Below, one piece after another: positions 1 through 9,485 of a stretch of 64,000 nt of DNA (position 1 is its first letter; every line of letters begins with the position of its first letter). Source of the stretch: Streptococcus cristatus ATCC 51100 (GTDB taxonomy: Bacteria > Bacillota > Bacilli > Lactobacillales > Streptococcaceae). The notes under the pieces were generated by a model. The model worked only from the letters and a program-made list of their open reading frames with translations, was not told where the DNA came from and did no database searches. A program made the translations under genes and the position numbers. The stretch is from assembly GCF_011612585.1 (NCBI RefSeq), contig NZ_CP050133.1, positions 744,001 through 808,000 on the forward strand, read 5' to 3'.

Positions 1-1
1 C

Positions 2-811
2 TTCATGTGGATCTGTAAGTCTGAGCGTAACCGTGCAATTGGACGGGCATCTGTTGTCCCAACCTTCTTTGGTGTTAATGAGCCTATTCTCTTTGGTGCT
101 CCAATCGTACTGAATCCGATTTTCTTTATTCCATTTATCTTTGCACCTATCGCAAACGTATGGATTTTCAAATTCTTTGTTGATACCTTAAACATGAACT
201 CCTTCTCAGCCAACCTTCCTTGGGTGACACCTGGACCTCTGGGAATTGTGCTAGGTACCAACTTCCAGCTTCTGTCCTTTGTTCTTGCAGCCCTTCTTGT
301 CGTAGTGGATGTGGTTATTTACTATCCATTTGTCAAGGTTTATGACGAACAAATCTTAGAAGAAGAACGTTCTGGCAAAGCCAACGATGCTCTTAAAGAA
401 AAAGTAGCTGCTAACTTTAACACTGCTAAAGCGGACGCTATCCTTGAAAAAGCAGGAGTGGATGAAGAAGCTCCAGCGCAAAACAATATTAGCGAAGAAA
501 CCAATGTTCTGGTGCTCTGTGCAGGTGGTGGTACTAGTGGATTGCTGGCCAACGCTTTGAATAAAGCAGCAGCTGAATACAATGTTCCTGTCAAAGCAGC
601 AGCGGGTGGCTACGGTGCTCACCGTGAAATGCTGCCTGAGTTTGACCTGGTTATCTTGGCCCCCCAAGTTGCCTCCAACTTTGAAGACATGAAGGCGGAA
701 ACTGATAAATTGGGTATCAAGCTGGCTAAGACTGAAGGCGGCCAATACATCAAACTAACCCGTGATGGTAAAGGGGCGCTTGCCTTCGTTCAGGAGCAAT
801 TTAACAACTAA
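2..811 (+). CDS. lacE: Lactose PTS permease EIICB, 3' part (5' end outside window)
   Basis: This is the C-terminal part of the lactose-specific PTS membrane component, which imports lactose and releases lactose-6-phosphate in the cytoplasm. The frame is open to base 2, so the gene starts outside the window. Roughly the first 115 visible residues are the end of the EIIC membrane domain, with the family signature around 'GVNEPILFG'. A charged linker leads to the EIIB domain, where the Cys of '[12 protein letters not shown]' (visible residue 173) is the expected phosphorylated residue. lacG follows, separated by a repeat element, so this is the tail of a lac operon. A cellobiose-type EIIC is the alternative, but the EIICB fusion next to a 6-phospho-beta-galactosidase favours lactose. 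Confidence 0.93.
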   Translation, partial: FMWICKSERNRAIGRASVVPTFFGVNEPILFGAPIVLNPIFFIPFIFAPIANVWIFKFFVDTLNMNSFSANLPWVTPGPLGIVLGTNFQLLSFVLAALLVVVDVVIYYPFVKVYDEQILEEERSGKANDALKEKVAANFNTAKADAILEKAGVDEEAPAQNNISEETNVLVLCAGGGTSGLLANALNKAAAEYNVPVKAAAGGYGAHREMLPEFDLVILAPQVASNFEDMKAETDKLGIKLAKTEGGQYIKLTRDGKGALAFVQEQFNN

Positions 812-842
812 ATCTGTTTATTTGAGATGAAGCAACTTGATA

Positions 843-1017
843 GAGAGTGGGACAAAAGTCCTAGCCTCTCAATTGTCTTTGGATTGTCGAGCAAGACGCA
901 GTGGTTGAGTGGTCTCTACTACGCTGATTTCATCAGCTTTTATAGCCCTACTCAACTGTGCGGAGGTGGGACGACGAAATCGAATTCTAACGAATTACCG
1001 ATTTCTGTCCCACTCTC
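843..1017 (+). repeat. 175-bp structured repeat element, copy 1
   Basis: First of three copies of an element that is 175 bp long each time (others at 40754-40928 and 50894-51068). It is bounded by a perfect 12-bp terminal inverted repeat, GAGAGTGGGACA and TGTCCCACTCTC. Inside are GCTGAT-ttc-ATCAGC, a longer arm pairing TTGAGT with ACTCAA, and a hairpin at the right end starting GTGGGACGACG. It differs from each other copy at about eight positions. It lies between lacE and lacG, 31 bp after the lacE stop. No transposase is encoded, so a MITE-like non-autonomous element is the natural reading (inference). Confidence 0.85.
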
Positions 1018-1030
1018 CAAATGTTATTGA

Positions 1031-2449
<1,419 letters not shown>

Positions 2450-2454
2450 AAAAT

Positions 2455-2488
2455 AAAGCCGTTAGAGTTGAGCTCTTTCGGCTTTTTT
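2455..2488 (+). terminator. Rho-independent terminator after lacG
   Basis: AAAGCCG pairs with CGGCTTT, with a second inner pair AGAG/CTCT, followed by a run of six T. It closes the lac operon. Confidence 0.8.
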
Positions 2489-2657
2489 GGGCATGCTAAT
2501 CCATAGAAGTCTGATTTGATGGTATTCAATCGCTAGACAGGATATTCTGGTCTGAGTGCTTGCGGAAAAATTTAAAATTCTCCTTTGAATTGGCTTGAGA
2601 GATAGACAGTTTGGATTTCATTTTTTATGACAGCCAATGGCTCTGTACTTGGAAATC

Positions 2658-2666
2658 TGCTATAAT
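2658..2666 (+). promoter_or_regulatory. Extended -10 promoter of the ABC-F gene
   Basis: TGCTATAAT ends 6 nt before the ATG at 2673. No good -35 is seen and no Shine-Dalgarno site lies between, so the transcript is predicted to begin at or next to the start codon. Confidence 0.6.
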
Positions 2667-2672
2667 GGTTTT

Positions 2673-4568
2673 ATGATTATTTTACAAGCAAACAAGATTG
2701 AACGCTCTTTTGCAGGGGAGCTACTTTTTGATAATATCAACCTGCAGGTGGATGAGAGTGACCGGATTGCACTGGTCGGTAAAAATGGAGCTGGGAAGTC
2801 AACCCTGCTCAAGATTTTGGTGCGCGAGGAAGAGCCTACTTCTGGTCAGATCAATAAAAAACGAGACCTATCTCTGTCCTATCTGGCTCAGGACAGTCGC
2901 TTTGAGTCGGAGAATACCATCTACGACGAGATGCTGCTGGTCTTTGATAGTCTGCGTCAGCAAGAAAAACGCTTGCGGCAGATGGAGCTGCAAATGGGAG
3001 AGTTATCAGGAGAAGAGCTGACGGCTCTCATGACCCAGTACGACCAGCTGTCCGAGGACTTTCGCCAGAAGGGTGGTTTTACCTACGAGGCCGATATTCG
3101 AGCTATTTTGGATGGTTTCAAGTTTGACCAGTCCATGTGGCAGATGAAGATTTCTGAGCTTTCAGGCGGGCAGAATACCCGTCTGGCTCTGGCCAAGATG
3201 CTTTTAGAGAAGCCAGAGCTGTTGGTACTGGACGAGCCGACTAACCACTTGGATATCGAGACCATTGCTTGGCTAGAAAATTATTTGGTAAATTATAAAG
3301 GTGCTCTCATCATCGTCAGCCACGACCGCTATTTCCTAGACAAGGTTGCGACCATCACGCTGGACTTGACCAAGCATTCCTTGGATCGCTATGTGGGCAA
3401 TTACTCCGGTTTCGTGATCCAAAAGGAGCAGAAGCTAGCCACTGAAGCCAAGAACTATGAAAAGCAACAGAAAGAAATCGCTGCGCTGGAGGACTTTGTT
3501 AATCGCAATCTAGTCCGGGCCTCCACAACCAAACGGGCTCAGTCCCGCCGTAAGCAACTGGAAAAGATGGAGCGTTTGGACAAACCAGAAATCGGCAGCC
3601 GCTCGGCCAATATGACTTTCAGATCTGATAAGGTTTCTGGAAATGTTGTGCTGACCTTGGAAGATGCAGCTATTGGCTACGGAGAGGAAGTCCTGTCGGA
3701 GCCGATTAACCTTGACATTCGTAAGTTCAATGCGGTAGCTATTGTCGGGCCAAATGGGATTGGAAAGACGACCTTGATTAAATCACTAATCGGTCAAGTT
3801 CCTTTCATCAGAGGCAAGGAGCAGCTGGGAGCTAATGTGGAAGTAGGCTACTATGACCAGACCCAGAGCAAACTGACTGCCAGCAATACGGTTCTTGATG
3901 AGCTATGGAATGACTTCAAGCTGACGCCAGAGGTCGAGATTCGCAATCGCTTAGGCGCTTTCCTCTTCTCGGGAGATGATGTCAAGAAGTCTGTCGGCAT
4001 GCTGTCGGGTGGAGAGCGGGCGCGGCTGCTCCTAGCCAAGCTGTCTATGGAAAATAACAACTTCCTCATCCTAGACGAGCCGACCAACCACCTGGACATT
4101 GACAGTAAGGAAGTGCTGGAAAATGCCCTAATTGACTTTGACGGCACCCTGCTCTTTGTCAGTCATGACCGTTACTTTATCAATCGTGTAGCCACCCAGA
4201 TTATCGAGCTCTCTGAGACGGGCTCTACCCTTTATCTGGGTGATTATGACTACTATCTGGAGAAAAAGGCAGAGCAGGAAGCCTTGCGTGAGGAGACGGA
4301 GCAGGTTGATTTTGACAAGCTTGTCCCTGCCAATGACTATCAGCTCCAAAAGGAAAACCAGAAAGAACAGCGTCGGCTGGCCCGCCGCTTAGAGCAATTG
4401 GAAGCGCAAATCGAGGACTTGGACAGTCAAATCAGTCAGCTTCAGGAAGCTATGCAGGCTACTAATGATGCCAATGAACTCATGGAGAGACAGCAGCAAA
4501 TCGACCAGTTGACCGCCGCCCAAGAAGAAGCCATGCTAGAATGGGAAGAACTGGCGGAGAAGGTGTAG
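2673..4568 (+). CDS. ABC-F family ATPase (ribosome-associated type)
   Basis: Duplicated ABC ATPase without membrane segments, 631 residues, of the ABC-F family whose members act on the ribosome (translation factors or antibiotic-protection proteins). The first ABC domain has Walker A 'GKNGAGKST', signature 'LSGGQ' and 'DEPTNHLD'; the second has 'GPNGIGKTT', 'LSGGE' and 'DEPTNHLD'. Between them is the charged interdomain linker (P-site tRNA interaction region) with 'RASTTKRAQSRRKQLEKMERLD'-like basic helices, and a C-terminal coiled coil follows (about 545-631), as in YdiF/Uup-like members. The in-frame ATG at 2637 lies upstream of the TATAAT box, so I chose the ATG at 2673. The role in this species (housekeeping or resistance) cannot be told from sequence. 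Confidence 0.88.
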   Translation: MIILQANKIERSFAGELLFDNINLQVDESDRIALVGKNGAGKSTLLKILVREEEPTSGQINKKRDLSLSYLAQDSRFESENTIYDEMLLVFDSLRQQEKRLRQMELQMGELSGEELTALMTQYDQLSEDFRQKGGFTYEADIRAILDGFKFDQSMWQMKISELSGGQNTRLALAKMLLEKPELLVLDEPTNHLDIETIAWLENYLVNYKGALIIVSHDRYFLDKVATITLDLTKHSLDRYVGNYSGFVIQKEQKLATEAKNYEKQQKEIAALEDFVNRNLVRASTTKRAQSRRKQLEKMERLDKPEIGSRSANMTFRSDKVSGNVVLTLEDAAIGYGEEVLSEPINLDIRKFNAVAIVGPNGIGKTTLIKSLIGQVPFIRGKEQLGANVEVGYYDQTQSKLTASNTVLDELWNDFKLTPEVEIRNRLGAFLFSGDDVKKSVGMLSGGERARLLLAKLSMENNNFLILDEPTNHLDIDSKEVLENALIDFDGTLLFVSHDRYFINRVATQIIELSETGSTLYLGDYDYYLEKKAEQEALREETEQVDFDKLVPANDYQLQKENQKEQRRLARRLEQLEAQIEDLDSQISQLQEAMQATNDANELMERQQQIDQLTAAQEEAMLEWEELAEKV

Positions 4569-4620
4569 GAGTATGCAGTTTCTGTGAGAAATGAGCTTCT
4601 TAGAGCTCAGAATGCTTAAT

Positions 4621-4632
4621 TCACATGTGAAA
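4621..4632. other. 12-bp perfect palindrome in intergenic region
   Basis: TTCACATGTGAA is a perfect palindrome in the AT-rich gap (4569-4830) between the ABC-F gene and the first membrane protein. A TGAGCT/AGCTCA inverted repeat lies just upstream (about 4593-4610). They may be an operator or a weak end-of-transcript structure; neither has a T-run. Confidence 0.3.
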
Positions 4633-4830
4633 TCAGCCAAAAAGAAAAAAGTGAATGTTTATATATTAAATCTTTCGTTTTTGTAGAAAAAATTTGATTT
4701 TTCCTGAAGACTCATCTCGCTTAGAGTAAGTTTTAAACTTTCTCATGCGTGCTGAGTCCTTTTTAGGAGATACTGCTAAGGCTGTTTCGAGCGGGTGGAA
4801 ATCTATGACATATGGGTTTGGAGATTAAAA

Positions 4831-5727
4831 ATGAAAAAGAAATCGATTTTTAAAGCAAGTTTTGAAGAGAGTTTAAATCTGGAAGATGATGGTTTTTTAC
4901 AGTATCTATTGAAGGAGCAAGATAAAAAAGTGTCCAAACCTCCAAGGAATGTATTTGATTATTTCAAAAACTCTCTTTTGTATGGTATATTGACACTCAT
5001 TTTCCCGATTGGATTCAACTTTTTATTATTAGCTTTTTCAACAATGCTTTATAGTAGTGACCCCAAAGATTTAGCCTTACCCATTTCTAATTATAATTTT
5101 TTAACGGCTCATGTTTATGTAATCGGGTTACTTATATGGCTTCTCTTCGTTCTAATTGGTAAATTTATCAAACCATTTTTTATCCTTCCATATAGGACTC
5201 ATTTTCATGTCATAACGTTTTTGATTTGGTTTGTCATAGAGTTCGACCTCGCTGTTCTTGGTTTAGTATTGCCTTTTCTAAAAATTTTAGGAATTTTTCT
5301 TCTTGTTTGTGTTCTTTTAGCCTTAATTTATTGGATGTTAAGGATAGAACTTAGAAGTTTGGCAAAACGGATGTATGGAGAAGGTCAGTCCCCCACCTTA
5401 CTTGATAAAATTGCTAGAGGCCTTGCTATATATGGAGTAGGGGTATTAGGATTGGGTGTGATTGTTAATTCTATTTTTAAAGCTTTTTCTATTAGTTTTT
5501 CACCTTCCGTAACTGTTTTTGGTCTCTTCATATGTTGGATTTTGTTAAACATTGGTTTAATTGCAATGCTTATTTTTATGGAATTTCCTTATTTCCTTTA
5601 TGCTTACTATAAATGGAAATATCCTGAAGAATACCGCGAGTGGGAAGGGAAAACAGTAGAAGAATGGTATGGCTTGAGATATTTGAAAGAGCACTCAGAA
5701 TTAGTAGAAAAGAAGATTGAGAATTAA
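4831..5727 (+). CDS. Multi-pass membrane protein, tandem paralogue 1, function unknown
   Basis: I do not recognise the family. The protein (298 residues from the chosen start) has a short soluble N-terminus carrying 'FKASFEESLNL', then about six hydrophobic segments between residues 48 and 265, and a conserved soluble tail 'YKWKYPEEYREWEGK'. The next gene encodes a clear paralogue with the same head and tail. I chose the ATG at 4831 because GGAG lies 7 nt upstream; an in-frame GTG at 4795 has no ribosome site. The region is visibly more AT-rich than the ABC-F and rgg genes on either side, which fits acquisition from elsewhere (inference). Confidence 0.75.
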   Translation: MKKKSIFKASFEESLNLEDDGFLQYLLKEQDKKVSKPPRNVFDYFKNSLLYGILTLIFPIGFNFLLLAFSTMLYSSDPKDLALPISNYNFLTAHVYVIGLLIWLLFVLIGKFIKPFFILPYRTHFHVITFLIWFVIEFDLAVLGLVLPFLKILGIFLLVCVLLALIYWMLRIELRSLAKRMYGEGQSPTLLDKIARGLAIYGVGVLGLGVIVNSIFKAFSISFSPSVTVFGLFICWILLNIGLIAMLIFMEFPYFLYAYYKWKYPEEYREWEGKTVEEWYGLRYLKEHSELVEKKIEN

Positions 5728-5731
5728 ACTT

Positions 5732-6619
5732 ATGACAAAAAAGTCACTATTTACAGCCAGTTTTGAAGAGAGTTTAAATCTATTAGATGATGCTCCACTT
5801 CAGTATTCAAAGAAAGAGTATTATGAACATTTAGGAAAGGGATTACATAATGGAATTCCAAGTATTGGTTTCAGAATTAAGAATATTCTCTTTAGTATTT
5901 TCTTTGTTTTTGGTGGAAATTTTCTTTTAGCAATTTTCGCTAATTCTTTGAACAATGCGGATCCTAAAGATCTTACATTACCCATTTACAAACCGCAACT
6001 ATTGACACCTGAAATTTTCTTGATTGGGTCGTTTATTTGGCTTGCGTTGATTATAGTTGGAAAAATTTTTCGAGAGCCATTTATCCGTCCATATAGACAT
6101 CGTTTTCATATTTTAACCTATTTAATTTGGTTGGCTATAGAGTTTAATTTATTTGGAATAACAGTAGCTTTACCGACTCTCACATTAGTTGGTATCGCTG
6201 GTATCTATTTTCTCATATTTGTTCTTGCTTTGTTCTTTATTCGTACCGAGAGAAGAAGTTTAAAAAATCGTTTCTTTGGTGAGGTGAGCGAGAATACTCT
6301 ACTTGATAGAGTGCTGCGTTATATTGCTTTGTATGGTTCTGGAGTGCTAGGGATTGCTGTAATTTTAAAGATAATTTTATCCAATACTGGAATAGTTGTT
6401 TCGCCTCATTTAACTTTATTAGGATTATTGTTGGTATGGATAGGATCGGATATCGCTCTTTTGGCAATGATAGTATTTATGGAGTTTCCTTACTTTCTAG
6501 AAGGCTATTACAAATGGAAATACCCCGAAGAATACCGCGAGTGGGAAGGCAAATCAGTGGAAGAATGGTATGGAAAAAAATATTTAAAAAAGCACAAGGA
6601 GTTATTGAAAAATAGGTAA
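5732..6619 (+). CDS. Multi-pass membrane protein, tandem paralogue 2, function unknown
   Basis: Paralogue of the preceding gene, 295 residues, starting 4 nt after its stop, so the two are very probably co-transcribed and translationally coupled. It shares 'FTASFEESLNL' near the N-terminus, the 'NNADPKDLTLPI' loop, 'PYRHRFHILTYLIWLAIEFN' and the C-terminal 'YKWKYPEEYREWEGK' block. Conservation is highest in the tail, where even the DNA is nearly identical, while the membrane segments have diverged. About six membrane segments are expected. Function is unknown; no catalytic motif is visible. Confidence 0.75.
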   Translation: MTKKSLFTASFEESLNLLDDAPLQYSKKEYYEHLGKGLHNGIPSIGFRIKNILFSIFFVFGGNFLLAIFANSLNNADPKDLTLPIYKPQLLTPEIFLIGSFIWLALIIVGKIFREPFIRPYRHRFHILTYLIWLAIEFNLFGITVALPTLTLVGIAGIYFLIFVLALFFIRTERRSLKNRFFGEVSENTLLDRVLRYIALYGSGVLGIAVILKIILSNTGIVVSPHLTLLGLLLVWIGSDIALLAMIVFMEFPYFLEGYYKWKYPEEYREWEGKSVEEWYGKKYLKKHKELLKNR

Positions 6620-6702
6620 AAAGAACGATTGGTGCGGATATAGAGATAAGTGAACAGAGTTTTTAGCAGAACAGCAATTAAAGGAATTTAAGTGGTAAGC
6701 AA

Positions 6703-7566
6703 ATGGAAGATTTAGGCAAAGTTTTTCGTGATTTTCGTTTAAATGGGCATTATTCTTTGAAGGAAGCGGCGGGTCAGGTTTGCTCGACCTCTCAGCTGTC
6801 TCGTTTTGAGCTGGGAGAGTCGGACATGACCCTCTCGAAATTTTTAGATCTCTTGGATAATATTCATGTGACACTTGAGAATTTTATGGAAAAGGCAAGG
6901 AATTTCCAGCAGCATGAGCACGTGGCCATGATGGGTAAGATTATCCCTCTTTACTACTCAAATGACATCAAGGGATTTCAAGACTTGCAAGCGGAGCAGT
7001 TGGAAAAGGCCAAGGCCAGCAGTGCGCCTCTTTACTATGAGCTGAATTGGATTTTGATGCAGGGCTTGATTTGTCAGCGAGACAGCCAGTTTCGCATGAG
7101 GAAAGAGGATTTAGATAAGGTGGCTGATTATCTTTTCCAAGTGGAAGACTGGACTATGTATGAGCTGATTCTCTTTGGCAATCTCTATAGCTTTTATGAT
7201 GTGGACTATGTCTACCGTTTGGGCAAGGAAGTCATGGAGCGGGAGGACTACTACAAAGAAATCGGTCGCCATAAGAGACTAGTCTTGATTCTAGCTCTCA
7301 ATTGTTACCAGCACTGTTTGGAAAGTCGTTCTTTTGATAAGGCTAGTTATTTTGAGGCTTACGTAGAGAAAATTATTGGCAAAGGCATCAAACTCTATGA
7401 ACGCAATGTGTTCCTCTATCTCAAAGGTTTTGCGGCTTATCAGAAGGGAAAGAAGAAGCAGGGAATCACGCAAATGCAGGAAGCCATGCACATCTTTGAA
7501 GTGCTGAATTTACCTGAGCAAGTCGCCTATTATCAAGAGCATTTCGATAAGTTTGTAAAAGCATAA
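6703..7566 (+). CDS. Rgg/GadR/MutR family transcriptional regulator
   Basis: 287-residue cytoplasmic regulator with an N-terminal helix-turn-helix (about residues 8-60, 'KEAAGQVCSTSQLSRFELGE') followed by a long helical C-terminal domain of the type that binds peptide pheromones in Rgg proteins. It lies 78 bp upstream of an MFS transporter gene on the same strand, with an operator-like inverted repeat between them, so that transporter is the likely target. I see no short hydrophobic peptide (SHP) gene next to it; if it senses a peptide, that gene is elsewhere. The ribosome site is weak (AAGGAA, far from the ATG). Confidence 0.85.
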   Translation: MEDLGKVFRDFRLNGHYSLKEAAGQVCSTSQLSRFELGESDMTLSKFLDLLDNIHVTLENFMEKARNFQQHEHVAMMGKIIPLYYSNDIKGFQDLQAEQLEKAKASSAPLYYELNWILMQGLICQRDSQFRMRKEDLDKVADYLFQVEDWTMYELILFGNLYSFYDVDYVYRLGKEVMEREDYYKEIGRHKRLVLILALNCYQHCLESRSFDKASYFEAYVEKIIGKGIKLYERNVFLYLKGFAAYQKGKKKQGITQMQEAMHIFEVLNLPEQVAYYQEHFDKFVKA

Positions 7567-7584
7567 TTTCCCAAATATGGGAAA
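7567..7584. promoter_or_regulatory. Short inverted repeat after rgg
   Basis: TTTCCC-aaatat-GGGAAA, a perfect 6-bp inverted repeat that starts at the rgg stop codon. It could be a weak terminator (an A-rich tail, no T-run) or a regulator binding site upstream of the MFS promoter. Confidence 0.35.
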
Positions 7585-7593
7585 AATAAAGAA

Positions 7594-7637
7594 CCTCCCT
7601 CCATTCCTGATACAATAGTTTCAGAAATGGAAGGAGG
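7594..7637 (+). promoter_or_regulatory. 17-bp inverted repeat over the MFS promoter and ribosome site
   Basis: CCTCCCTCCATTCCTGA (7594-7610) is matched by TCAGAAATGGAAGGAGG (7621-7637) with 15 of 17 positions complementary. The 10-nt centre, TACAATAGTT, contains a plausible -10 box (TACAAT), with no matching -35. The right arm contains the Shine-Dalgarno site AAGGAGG of the MFS gene. It may be the operator for the adjacent Rgg protein, or an mRNA hairpin if transcription starts upstream. Confidence 0.55.
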
Positions 7638-7644
7638 TATTTTT

Positions 7645-8835
7645 ATGAATCGACAGGCGGCGCAGCTGATTACACGGGCTGCTATTAATAAAATTGGAAA
7701 TATGCTTTATGACTATGGGAATAGCATCTGGCTTGCTTCTTTGGGAGCTCTGGGACAGACGGTCTTGGGCATTTATCAGATATCGGAGCTAGTCACTTCT
7801 ATCTTATTTAATCCTTTGGGTGGGGCCATTACGGACCGCTTTTCCAGACGTAAGGTGCTGATGGTAACGGATTTGATTTGTGCCGGTCTTTGTTTGCTGA
7901 TTTCTTTTATCTCTAATGATCAGCTCATGATTGGAGCGCTGATTTTTGCTAATGTGGTTCAGGCTATAGCCTTTGCCTTTTCTCGGCCAGCTAATAAGTC
8001 TTATATTACCGAAATTGTGGACAAGGAAGACATCGTAGCCTACAATTCTCATCTGGAACTGGCCTTGCAGGTCATCAGTGTCTCAGCTCCAGTTTTGTCT
8101 TTTATTGTGATGCAGTATGCAAATCTGCGTGTGACCCTTCAGCTGGATGCGCTGAGCTTCTTTCTGGCCTTTGCCTTAGTTTACTTTCTGCCTAATCATG
8201 AGCCAAGCAAGCAGCAGTTTCCCATTAATCTTGGAAATATCCTGATTGATATCAAGGAAGGCTTAGTTTATATCCGTCAGCAAAAGGAAATCTTCTTTCT
8301 ACTCTTGGTAGCTTCTGCAGTCAATTTTTTCTTTGCGGCCTTTAATTACCTATTGCCTTTTACCAATCAGCTTTACGGTAAGACCGGCTCTTATGCGACC
8401 ATTCTGAGTTTGGGTGCTATAGGCTCAATCATTGGAGCTATTCTAGCCAGCAAGGTCAAGGCCAGTATGGGCAACTTACTTGTAGCCCTGCTATTGACTG
8501 GTGTCGGGGTAGCAGTCATGGGCCTCTCTGCCTTGATACCAGTTCATCCATATTTTTCTTATTCTGGTAATCTTATCTGCGAGCTCTTTATGACTGTGTT
8601 CAACATTCATTTCTTCAGCCAGGTTCAGACCAAGGTGGATAAGCAGTATCTAGGCCGCGTTTTCTCAACGATTTACACGCTGGCAATTCTTTTCATGCCT
8701 CCTGCGACTTTTCTGATGACGCTGCTGCCAAGTGTCCGCACCCTTTCCTTTCTTCTGATTGGTTTCGGAGTGATGGGACTGGCTTTGATTTCCTACCTTT
8801 ATCAAAAGAAAATAGAACAAACTAGGTTGGAGTGA
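7645..8835 (+). CDS. MFS transporter (MFS_3/EntS-like), likely exporter
   Basis: 396-residue integral membrane protein with about 12 hydrophobic segments and the MFS loop signature 'GGAITDRFSRRKVLM' after segment 2. It resembles the EntS/macrolide-efflux branch (MFS_3) of exporters. The start is fixed by AAGGAGG seven nt before the ATG; a TTG/ATG further upstream would place the ribosome site inside the gene. It is preceded by the rgg gene and an operator-like inverted repeat, so it is likely controlled by Rgg. Substrate unknown; a peptide, drug or siderophore-like compound is possible. Confidence 0.85.
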   Translation: MNRQAAQLITRAAINKIGNMLYDYGNSIWLASLGALGQTVLGIYQISELVTSILFNPLGGAITDRFSRRKVLMVTDLICAGLCLLISFISNDQLMIGALIFANVVQAIAFAFSRPANKSYITEIVDKEDIVAYNSHLELALQVISVSAPVLSFIVMQYANLRVTLQLDALSFFLAFALVYFLPNHEPSKQQFPINLGNILIDIKEGLVYIRQQKEIFFLLLVASAVNFFFAAFNYLLPFTNQLYGKTGSYATILSLGAIGSIIGAILASKVKASMGNLLVALLLTGVGVAVMGLSALIPVHPYFSYSGNLICELFMTVFNIHFFSQVQTKVDKQYLGRVFSTIYTLAILFMPPATFLMTLLPSVRTLSFLLIGFGVMGLALISYLYQKKIEQTRLE

Positions 8836-8850
8836 TTTCCAACCTAGTTT
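8819..8850 (+). terminator. Hairpin overlapping the MFS stop codon
   Basis: AAACTAGGTTGGA pairs perfectly with TCCAACCTAGTTT (13 bp) across a 6-nt loop containing the TGA stop. The T-run after it is interrupted, so termination may be partial. Confidence 0.65.
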
Positions 8851-9080
8851 AATGTTTTGTCTTGCAAATCTTCAACTGAGAATTTTTAAATTCATTACCA
8901 GCCTAATTTGGCTTAGAACTTTATTTCCAAGCTACTAGTCCAATTGGCTGATAAATTAGTAGTGCGAAGTGTTTGAATCGCTTGTAGAAGAATTTTTTCC
9001 ATTGGAATGTATATATAATCATTGTTCCTTGCTAGTAAAAGTAGTATGATGAAGTATAAGTAAAATTAATGGAGTGAGGA

Positions 9081-9485
9081 ATGAAAGATTTTCATTTTGA
9101 TGCGATTTCAGCATTTGAAAACTATAAAATTGAGGAGGCCAAAGATGGCCATGTTTTAGTAACCACAGAGGTCGTCCCCTCTTCTCTGAACTATTATGGC
9201 AATGCACATGGAGGCTACTTGTTTACCTTGTGCGATCAGATAAGTGGTTTGGTTGTCATTTCACAAGGAGCTGACGCTGTGACCTTGCAATCTTCCATCA
9301 ACTATCTTAAAGCGGCTAAACTAGGCGATACTCTGAGCATTGAGGGGAGCTGTATCCATACTGGCCGGACGACTAGAGTGGTGGATGTGGATATTGTCAA
9401 CCAAGATGGAAAGAATGTCTGCAAGGGGACCTTTACCATGTTTGTCACTGGCGAAAGGGGCGAAAATGCACAAGTTAGAATATAA
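9081..9485 (+). CDS. PaaI-type hotdog-fold thioesterase
   Basis: 134-residue hotdog-fold protein of the PaaI/acyl-CoA thioesterase family. The family block 'NAHGGYLFTLCDQ' (about residues 41-53) includes the HGG and the acidic residue expected at the active site. It likely hydrolyses an acyl- or aryl-CoA thioester in the cytoplasm; the substrate cannot be inferred. A GGAGTGAGGA ribosome site precedes the ATG. The gene overlaps the following HAD gene by 20 nt, so the two form a coupled pair. Confidence 0.85.
   Translation: MKDFHFDAISAFENYKIEEAKDGHVLVTTEVVPSSLNYYGNAHGGYLFTLCDQISGLVVISQGADAVTLQSSINYLKAAKLGDTLSIEGSCIHTGRTTRVVDVDIVNQDGKNVCKGTFTMFVTGERGENAQVRI

Noticed and set aside
827..1030. 67-codon open frame between lacE and lacG
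   Set aside because: It lies almost entirely in repeat copy 1, has no ribosome site, and the other copies do not keep it.
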